This document shows, one piece after another, positions 16,670 through 24,470 of a stretch of 39,891 nt of DNA (positions are counted from its first letter, which is position 1; every line of letters starts with the position of its first letter). The DNA is taken from positions 1 through 39,891 of the forward strand of contig JAADHO010000085.1 in assembly GCA_013151775.1 (NCBI GenBank), in the 5' to 3' direction. Position numbers and translations under genes: made by a program. The notes beneath the pieces are model-generated. The model saw only the letters and a program-made list of their open reading frames with translations, was not told the origin of the DNA and did not search any database. Origin of the DNA: Deltaproteobacteria bacterium (GTDB lineage Bacteria; Myxococcota_A; Polyangia; Polyangiales; Houyiibacteriaceae).

Positions 16670-16999
16670 ATGAGCACAGCCAAGAGCCGCCGTACCCATG
16701 CTCGCTTTCCATGCGACCTTCCCCTGAGGGTCGAGCACGAAGGCCGCGAGATCTCCATGCGCGCGCGCAACATCTCACTCGGCGGCATGCTCTGCGTGAC
16801 CGATGACGTGCTGGCGTATGGCGTGAAGGTCATGGTGCACATGGTGCTGCCCGCGTTGGGCGGTGGGACATCGTGCCTCATGGTCGTGCGCTGGCACAAG
16901 GACGGCGACGTGGGTCTGCAGTTCGGCAGCCTGCGCGCCAAGCAGGTCTGGGCGCTGAACCAATACTTCGTGTCCCTCGACAAGCCCGAAGAAGACTGA
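16670..16999 (+). CDS. PilZ-domain protein, probable c-di-GMP receptor
   Basis: The 109-residue product is essentially one PilZ domain. The ligand-binding RxxxR is present in RRTHARF (about 7-13), and the second motif N-x-S-x-x-G appears as NISLGG (about 34-39). These residues bind cyclic di-GMP in characterised members. The C-terminus (VGLQFGSLRAKQVWALNQYF) matches the family's last strand and helix. It lies 16 bp upstream of a GT87 gene on the same strand, so c-di-GMP control of a surface-sugar step is possible but inferred. The promoter region is shared with the divergent gene at 16570-16669. Confidence 0.85.
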   Translation: MSTAKSRRTHARFPCDLPLRVEHEGREISMRARNISLGGMLCVTDDVLAYGVKVMVHMVLPALGGGTSCLMVVRWHKDGDVGLQFGSLRAKQVWALNQYFVSLDKPEED

Positions 17000-17000
17000 C

Positions 17001-17014
17001 GGCCGGCGCCGGCC
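17001..17014 (+). other. Perfect 14-bp palindrome
   Basis: GGCCGGCGCCGGCC fills the gap between the PilZ stop and the GT87 ATG at 17016. It may be a hairpin limiting translation of the next gene, or chance in a GC-rich genome. Confidence 0.25.
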
Positions 17015-17015
17015 C

Positions 17016-18233
17016 ATGTTCGCAAGCGACGCAGGCTCGAGGCTGAGGCGCGTCGTTGTCATCGTCGTGTTCGCCTCGCTGGGCGCGCTGGCCGTGGTCA
17101 CGAGCGCGAGCTACGCGTGGGTCCTCGCGCCCGTGGCAGCGGGCTCGACGCGCGACCGCTTCGAGCGTCCAGCTGCGTGGGATTTTCGCGCGTTCTATTC
17201 AGCTGCGCATTTCGCCAGTCAGGGCCGACCCGCGGCGGCGTACGACGAAGCTCGCATGCAGGCCTACGGGCGCGAGCTCTTCGGCCAGGACACGCCTCTC
17301 ATTCCATGGCCCTATCCGCCCTCGACCGTGCTGCCTCTGGAGCCTCTGGGCGCGCTCGGCTACAGCCACGCCCTGCTGCTCTGGGTCGGTCTCGGTCTCG
17401 GATCCCTCGCGCTGGCCATCTTCGTCGCCACGCGCCCTCGCCACCTGCTGCTCCTCGGGCTGCTCAGCCCATCGGTGGCCTATGCCATCACGTCGGGACA
17501 GATCAGCGTCTACATGGCGGCGCTGCTGCTCGCGGGCCTCGGCCTGCTGCGGCGCGCGCCCTCTTGGGCCGGCGCCCTCTTGGGCTTGCTCGTTCTCAAG
17601 CCTCAGCTCGCGCTCTTGGTTCCGGTCCTGCTCTTCACGTGGCGCGACCGGCGTGTCCTCGCGGGGGCCTGCGCGTCGGCCTCGGGGCTCGTGCTGTCGA
17701 GCGTCCTGGTCTTCGGCTGGCGACCTTGGCTCGCCTTCTGGAGCGCGCTGCCGCACCACGGCGCGGATCTCTTCGCCCATGCCCGCCCCGACCTGTGGGC
17801 GCGCGTGCCCACCGTCTACGTGCTGCTGCGACAACTCGGCGCGAGCGCGTCAGGCGCCTGGTCTGGACACGCGCTGATCGCCCTGGTGTCCCTCGCTCTG
17901 CTCTGGCGGGGTCTGCGTCTCCCTGGTGTCGACGACGGGCGCCGGGCGCTCTTGCTCGTCTCCGCCACGTTGCTGAGCGTGCCCTACGTCTGGGACTACG
18001 ACCTGGTGATCCTGGTGGTCCCGGCGCTGTTGATCTGGCGCGACCGGGGATCGGACGAGCGCCCGCTGCTCGCCATCGTGCTCTTCTTCTTGGCGAGCCT
18101 TGGCCCCGGCTTGCGCTACCTAACGGCCTTCACCGGTCTGCAGCTCGGCCCCTTGGCGTGGGCCGCGTTGCTCGTGTGGGCGTCGTGGCCTCGCGTCTGG
18201 CCCCACGGCGAGCCGAGCCATGTATCGCCCTGA
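17016..18233 (+). CDS. GT87 (DUF2029) polytopic mannosyltransferase-like protein
   Basis: The 405-residue product has about ten hydrophobic segments. It has a conserved first periplasmic region, WDFRAFYSAAHFASQG (Asp-Phe near 52), followed by LIPWPYPPSTVLPLEPLG. Both are typical of the GT87/DUF2029 family, which uses polyprenyl-phosphate mannose. It is clearly paralogous to the minus-strand gene at 27206-28414: both share SRDRF or TRDRF, DFRAF, AAHFA, AAYD-ARM, RELFG and YPP in the same order. No strong ribosome-binding site precedes ATG 17016. The stop sits in the left arm of a hairpin shared with the convergent malic enzyme gene. Confidence 0.8.
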   Translation: MFASDAGSRLRRVVVIVVFASLGALAVVTSASYAWVLAPVAAGSTRDRFERPAAWDFRAFYSAAHFASQGRPAAAYDEARMQAYGRELFGQDTPLIPWPYPPSTVLPLEPLGALGYSHALLLWVGLGLGSLALAIFVATRPRHLLLLGLLSPSVAYAITSGQISVYMAALLLAGLGLLRRAPSWAGALLGLLVLKPQLALLVPVLLFTWRDRRVLAGACASASGLVLSSVLVFGWRPWLAFWSALPHHGADLFAHARPDLWARVPTVYVLLRQLGASASGAWSGHALIALVSLALLWRGLRLPGVDDGRRALLLVSATLLSVPYVWDYDLVILVVPALLIWRDRGSDERPLLAIVLFFLASLGPGLRYLTAFTGLQLGPLAWAALLVWASWPRVWPHGEPSHVSP

Positions 18234-18253
18234 GCGCGGGTCTGGCCCGGCGC

Positions 18254-18257
<4 letters not shown>
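18230..18257. terminator. Bidirectional terminator hairpin containing both convergent stop codons
   Basis: CTGAGCGC (18230-18237) and GCGCTCAG (18250-18257) are perfectly complementary, with GGG/CCC able to extend the stem inside. The TGA of the GT87 gene (18231-18233) lies in the left arm. The TGA of the malic enzyme gene (18254-18256 on the other strand) lies in the right arm. There is no T-tract on either side, so it would be a non-canonical or Rho-assisted terminator. Confidence 0.5.
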
Positions 18258-20542
<2,285 letters not shown>

Positions 20543-20585
20543 ACTCCCAGCGCGAGAAGGCGAAAGCAGAGTTGGCTCCGCCTGC

Positions 20586-21683
20586 TCAGCGGGTCACTCG
20601 ATCGCACATGTCGATGTAGGCTTCGGTCGAGAAGGCTCCGCGTTCGCCAGTGCCCGTCAGGCGCAGGAGCATCACGGGCGGAGCTGGATCTTCGGGCCCT
20701 GGCGTGGGCGGGATGGTCGGGCATGCGTCCATCCCGAAGGAATCCGTCATGCTCGACAGGTTCAGGCTGGTGTAGTCGCCGGGCACCGGCGCGGAGGACT
20801 CGTAGACGCTGGTGTCGAGGCCCGTGATGGTGAAGGGATCGACCGGCGTGCCGCCGAAGAGAGGATCGGCGTGGGGGATCACGCGCACGCTCGAGTCGAC
20901 GGATAGGATCGCTCCGCCGGGGCCGTGGGGCATGTTGATGTCGATGCTGGTGCTTGTGAAGGAGCCGTACGAGTCGACGCTCACGTAGTTGGCGTAGAAG
21001 GGCTGCCGGTCGACGTTCCGATGGCAGGTGATGCGCAGGGCTGGTGGCCAGCGGCTTCCGCTGTGTGCGTCGGCGCAGCGCGCCTCGAAGCTTCCGCCGT
21101 CGATTCGTCCGCGAACGATCAGCCCGAAGCCGCCGAAGCGATCCGTGTCTCCGGCGCAGCGCGAGATCATCTGCGGCATGGCCGGTCCACTGCCGAGCAG
21201 CGCGCCCTCGCTGTCGACGTTGAAGGCGCCGGCGCCCGCCAGCGTGCCGATGGTCGCTCCTCCCTCGGTCACCTCCACCTCGTCGATCACGGCGCAACCC
21301 CCTGCGGCCAGCCCGTCCGGGGACAGGCGCCCGAAGAGCTGGGCCTCGACGCTGCCGGCGCCGTCGTCGAGCACGGCCAACTCGAAGAGATCGCAGTAGC
21401 TTCCGCTCGTCGCCGAGCCGGAGGTCGGCACGCACGCGGGCGTTCCTGCGTCGCTCACGGGTCCCGCGTCGCTCACGGGCCCTGCGTCGCTCATCGGTCC
21501 CGCGTCGCTCACGGGCCCTGCGTCGCTCATCGGTCCGGCGTCGCTCATCGGTCCGGCGTCGCTCATCGGTCCGGCGTCTAGGTCCAGCGCGGAGTCACGA
21601 TCGGTCCCGGCGTCGGTGGGCGCGCCCGGGCTGCTGCCACAGGCGATGAGCAGGAGGCAAGTCAGCAGAGGAAACTTCGACAT
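20586..21683 (-). CDS. Lipoprotein with DAGP(M/V)S tandem repeats
   Basis: From ATG 21683 the product is 365 residues. It has a signal peptide ending in LIAC (lipid Cys 15), a spacer made of seven hexapeptides DAGPMS or DAGPVS (from the 18-bp tandem repeat), and a beta-rich domain of about 290 residues with scattered Cys. The frame is open to 21734, but 21683 gives a proper signal peptide. The spacer probably projects the domain from the outer membrane. No family was recognised. It is followed by maeB on the same strand and diverges from the methyltransferase operon. Confidence 0.7.
   Translation of the reverse strand: MSKFPLLTCLLLIACGSSPGAPTDAGTDRDSALDLDAGPMSDAGPMSDAGPMSDAGPVSDAGPMSDAGPVSDAGPVSDAGTPACVPTSGSATSGSYCDLFELAVLDDGAGSVEAQLFGRLSPDGLAAGGCAVIDEVEVTEGGATIGTLAGAGAFNVDSEGALLGSGPAMPQMISRCAGDTDRFGGFGLIVRGRIDGGSFEARCADAHSGSRWPPALRITCHRNVDRQPFYANYVSVDSYGSFTSTSIDINMPHGPGGAILSVDSSVRVIPHADPLFGGTPVDPFTITGLDTSVYESSAPVPGDYTSLNLSSMTDSFGMDACPTIPPTPGPEDPAPPVMLLRLTGTGERGAFSTEAYIDMCDRVTR
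21448..21573 (-). repeat. Seven-copy 18-bp tandem repeat (coding)
   Basis: Seven consecutive 18-bp units beginning GCGTCGCTCA on the plus strand, plus a partial eighth, encode DAGP(M/V)S on the minus strand. Two unit types alternate, TCACGGGYCCY and TCATCGGTCCS, which indicates recent slippage or homogenisation. Copy number is in-frame variable (6 residues per unit). Confidence 0.9.
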
Positions 21684-21727
21684 GCCTGACTCGTTGCTCC
21701 CGCGACGTGACGCGTTCAGTCCTTCGC

Positions 21728-21755
21728 TTGACATATGAACAGTACATCATATGAT
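21728..21755 (+). promoter_or_regulatory. Sigma-70 promoter of the methyltransferase-arsR operon
   Basis: TTGACA (21728-21733, perfect -35) and TATGAT (21750-21755, one mismatch to TATAAT) are separated by 16 bp, an unusually good match in a GC-rich genome. Transcription would start near 21762. An AGGAGA ribosome-binding site at 21778-21783 lies 6 bases before the ATG at 21790. Confidence 0.75.
21732..21753 (+). promoter_or_regulatory. Probable ArsR/SmtB-family operator
   Basis: CATATGA-N8-TCATATG (21732-21738 and 21747-21753) is a perfect 7-bp inverted repeat. The left half, ATATGAACA, resembles the half-site known for SmtB/CzrA operators. It fills the space between the -35 and -10 boxes, so a bound repressor would block RNA polymerase. 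Further half-sites follow: the perfect 14-bp palindrome ACATCATATGATGT (21744-21757) and CATCAT at 21761-21766. These may allow a second dimer to bind. Confidence 0.65.
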
Positions 21756-21789
21756 GTCTCCATCATGTATATGGAACAGGAGACTCGAG

Positions 21790-22470
21790 ATGCAGCTGAA
21801 GGACGTCCCCTCACACTACGATCGCGCGGCTCGCTGGTACGACGCCGGCCGCTCGATCCTCTTCGACCGCTTGCTCCACATCGAGCAGGAGCGGGAGCAC
21901 ACCATCGATCTGCTCGGTGATCTCTCGGGCGCTCGGGTGCTCGACGTGGGTGTCGGGACGGGCGCGAATCTGCCCTTCCTGGTCTCCAAGGTCGGACCGT
22001 CGGGGAGCGTGCTCGGCGTGGACTACTCCGAGGGCATGCTCGCTCGAGCGTCCGCGCGGGTGGAGTCCGAAGGCTACGCCAACGTGGAGCTGAGGCGCGG
22101 CGACGCCGTCGTGCTCGAAGGCGTGGAGGGCGACTTCGACGCCGTGATCTCCGTCTGGTGTCTGGGCATCGTGCACGATCTTCAGGCGGCCCTCGCGCGC
22201 GCCCTGGAGCTGCTGCGCCCCGGCGGGAAGCTCGCGATCATGGACTTCCGCAGCGTTCGCCCGGACCGCGGACCGCTGAATTGGTTTTTTCCACTCTACG
22301 CGCCCCTGCTGCGCGCGAGCGGGATCGACTCCCGCGAAGATCTCGACGCGGAGCGCTACGAGGCGCGCTGGCGAGACGCACGCGCGTGGCTCGATCCGAG
22401 GATCGACGTACTCCACGAGCAGCGCTACCTCGCGGACACGGGCTTCATCTTGGTGGGCGAGAAGCGATGA
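21790..22470 (+). CDS. Class I SAM-dependent methyltransferase
   Basis: The 226-residue product is a Rossmann-type methyltransferase. Motif I is VLDVGVGTG (Asp 52 to Gly 58), followed by LGVDYSEGML (acidic loop binding the SAM ribose), DFDAVISVWCLGIVHD and LLRPGGKLAIMDFRS. The overall pattern is UbiE/small-molecule-like, and the substrate cannot be read. ATG 21790 is chosen because AGGAGA is 6 bases upstream; an in-frame ATG at 21751 lies inside the -10 box. The stop overlaps the arsR start (ATGA). The CxxC or paired Cys expected of arsenite methyltransferases is not evident. Confidence 0.82.
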   Translation: MQLKDVPSHYDRAARWYDAGRSILFDRLLHIEQEREHTIDLLGDLSGARVLDVGVGTGANLPFLVSKVGPSGSVLGVDYSEGMLARASARVESEGYANVELRRGDAVVLEGVEGDFDAVISVWCLGIVHDLQAALARALELLRPGGKLAIMDFRSVRPDRGPLNWFFPLYAPLLRASGIDSREDLDAERYEARWRDARAWLDPRIDVLHEQRYLADTGFILVGEKR

Positions 22471-22766
22471 GGCAGCACGAGGCGCTCGCCCTCGAGCGCG
22501 CCGTCGACATTCTCTCCTGCCTCGCTCACCCCGTGCGTCTCGCCGTCGTCGCACGCCTCGAGCGAGACGGCGCGGCCACGGTGAGCACCCTGTGCCAGGA
22601 GCTCGACGTGGAGCAGAGCGCCATGTCGCATCACCTACGTCATCTGCGCGACGCTGAGCTCGTCATCGCCGAACGCCGAGGACGCGCCATGCGCTACGCG
22701 CTAGCCGACGCACACGTGGGACACATCGTGCGCGACACGCTCGCCCACGCAGCGGAGGATGATTGA
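22467..22766 (+). CDS. ArsR/SmtB-family metal-sensing repressor
   Basis: The 99-residue winged-helix regulator has the family helix-turn-helix (STLCQELDVEQSAMSHHLRH). Its C-terminus shows D81-x-H83-x10-H94-x2-E97, the same spacing as the alpha-5 zinc site of SmtB (D104, H106, H117, E120). An alpha-3 Cys is present (Cys 43), but the second ligand of the alpha-3N site is not in its usual place, so the alpha-5 site is probably the sensor. The gene overlaps the methyltransferase by 4 bases. An operator sits in the operon promoter, which predicts auto-repression relieved by a metal such as Zn(II). It was called from the ATG at the overlap, not the longer upstream frame. Confidence 0.85.
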   Translation: MRQHEALALERAVDILSCLAHPVRLAVVARLERDGAATVSTLCQELDVEQSAMSHHLRHLRDAELVIAERRGRAMRYALADAHVGHIVRDTLAHAAEDD

Positions 22767-22813
22767 GCAAGTGAGGCTGGGTTGTCGGAGAACGGGCCGC
22801 AACGCAGCGCCAC

Positions 22814-24454
22814 ATGTGCCAGGTTGCTCGCAGGGCGGTCTGCGGCAAAGCTCGTGGCCTCGTGTCCGATCCTGAAATCATCGATGCGGCGCCCGTAGAA
22901 CTCGTTGAGGCTGACGTGCCCGAGAAGGGTCCGGCGCCCGTGGTGCAGGCTCCGCTCGGCGAGCCCGTCTCACCCGCGGCGCTGCTCGCGGCGACAGAGC
23001 TGCTCGAGCGCGTGGTCGAGGACAGGCGCCTGCTCGTGCCCATCGAGGAGCCCCTGCGTCGGCGCATGTTGATGGCGGCGGGGCGCGTCTCGCGTCCGAC
23101 CAAGGACGAGCAGCGGCACTTTCATCGGGCGTATCGGCGCGAACGTCAGAAGGCGCGGCGACTCAAGCAGGAGGCGCTGCTCGACGGCACGGGCATCCGC
23201 GCGAGGCGTCGAGAGCAGGTCTTCGTTACGCCATGTCTCGTGGCCGAGAATGCGGCTGCGGCTGCGACGCCTCCCGTCGATCAGTGGGTGAAGCTCGACG
23301 AGCCGCGTGGCTGCTACGTCTGCAAGCAGGACTTCGAACGGCTTCACTTCTTCTACGACCAGATGTGCCCGAGCTGTGCCGTCTTCAACTATCAGAAGCG
23401 CTCGCAGGTCGCCGACCTCCACGGACGCGTCGCGCTGCTGACCGGTGGCCGCGTGAAGATCGGCTATCAGACGGGCATCCTGCTGCTGCGCGCTGGGGCC
23501 GAGCTTTGCGTCGCGACGCGCTTCCCGCGGGACGCTGCCAAGCGCTACGCGGCGGAGGCGGACTACGAAGACTGGCGCGAGCGCCTCCACGTCTACGGCA
23601 TGGATCTGCGGCACACGCCGAGCGTGCAGATCTTCGCCGACGAGCTGGTCGCCAATCACGCGCGCCTCGACTTCGTGATCCACAACGCCTGCCAGACCGT
23701 GCGTCGGCCCTCAGGCTGGTACGGCCACCTGCTCGAGGGCGAAGAGGATCACGCGGCTCTGCCGGCTCACGCCTCGTCGACCATCGAGCGCAACGACGCC
23801 TTCCGTCTGCGCCTGCGCGAGCGCGGCGTCAGCGGAAAGGCCGTCGGGCTCGAGGCGGCGCCACTGCTCACCCAACTCGCGCTGCTCGCCGAGGATCTCG
23901 ACCACAGCGAGCAACTCTTCCCAACGGGCGCGCTCGATCAGGATCTACAGCAAGTCGACCTGCGCGAGATCAACAGCTGGCGCTTGCCTCTGGCTCAGGT
24001 GCCGACGGTGGAGCTGCTCGAGGTCTTCCTCGTCAACGCCGTAGCGCCCTTCGTGCTCAACGGGCGCTTGAAGCCGCTGATGTTGAAGACCGCCACACGC
24101 GACAAACACATCGTCAACGTGTCGGCGGTCGAGGGGCAGTTCAACCGCTCCTTCAAGACGGACAAACATCCGCACACGAACATGGCGAAGGCCGCGCTCA
24201 ACATGATGACGCGCACCTCGGCGGCCGACTACGTCAAAGACGGCATCCACATGAACAGCGTGGACACGGGCTGGGTGACGGACGAAGACCCCGCCGAGAT
24301 CGCCGCACGCAAGCGCGCCGAGCATCGCTTTCATCCACCGCTGGATATCGTCGACGGCGCCGCGCGCATCCTCGACCCGATCTTCCACGGCCTGAACACG
24401 GGTGAGCATGTGTGGGGGCAGTTCCTGAAGGACTACAGGCCCGCCAAGTGGTGA
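22814..24454 (+). CDS. SDR-family protein with four-Cys zinc-ribbon-like segment
   Basis: The 546-residue product has a charged N-terminal part with a very basic helical stretch (about 90-145). It then has C167-x2-C170...C185-x2-C188, a likely zinc-binding knuckle, followed by a Rossmann domain of the short-chain dehydrogenase type. The cofactor loop is TGGRVKIG (210-217). NNAG is replaced by HNAC (290-293). The active-site Ser is present (VNVSAV, Ser 437), but the YxxxK position reads T455-NMA-K459. A long insert (about 300-400) separates these parts. ATG 22814 lacks a ribosome-binding site. GTG 22862 is an alternative start that would remove 16 residues. Catalytic activity is uncertain with Tyr replaced. 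Confidence 0.75.
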   Translation: MCQVARRAVCGKARGLVSDPEIIDAAPVELVEADVPEKGPAPVVQAPLGEPVSPAALLAATELLERVVEDRRLLVPIEEPLRRRMLMAAGRVSRPTKDEQRHFHRAYRRERQKARRLKQEALLDGTGIRARRREQVFVTPCLVAENAAAAATPPVDQWVKLDEPRGCYVCKQDFERLHFFYDQMCPSCAVFNYQKRSQVADLHGRVALLTGGRVKIGYQTGILLLRAGAELCVATRFPRDAAKRYAAEADYEDWRERLHVYGMDLRHTPSVQIFADELVANHARLDFVIHNACQTVRRPSGWYGHLLEGEEDHAALPAHASSTIERNDAFRLRLRERGVSGKAVGLEAAPLLTQLALLAEDLDHSEQLFPTGALDQDLQQVDLREINSWRLPLAQVPTVELLEVFLVNAVAPFVLNGRLKPLMLKTATRDKHIVNVSAVEGQFNRSFKTDKHPHTNMAKAALNMMTRTSAADYVKDGIHMNSVDTGWVTDEDPAEIAARKRAEHRFHPPLDIVDGAARILDPIFHGLNTGEHVWGQFLKDYRPAKW

Positions 24455-24470
24455 TCTGCAGGCGCGACGA

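Noticed and set aside
21448-21573. Possible CRISPR-like or regulatory repeat array
   Set aside because: Units are contiguous with no spacers and encode an in-frame hexapeptide stalk of a lipoprotein.
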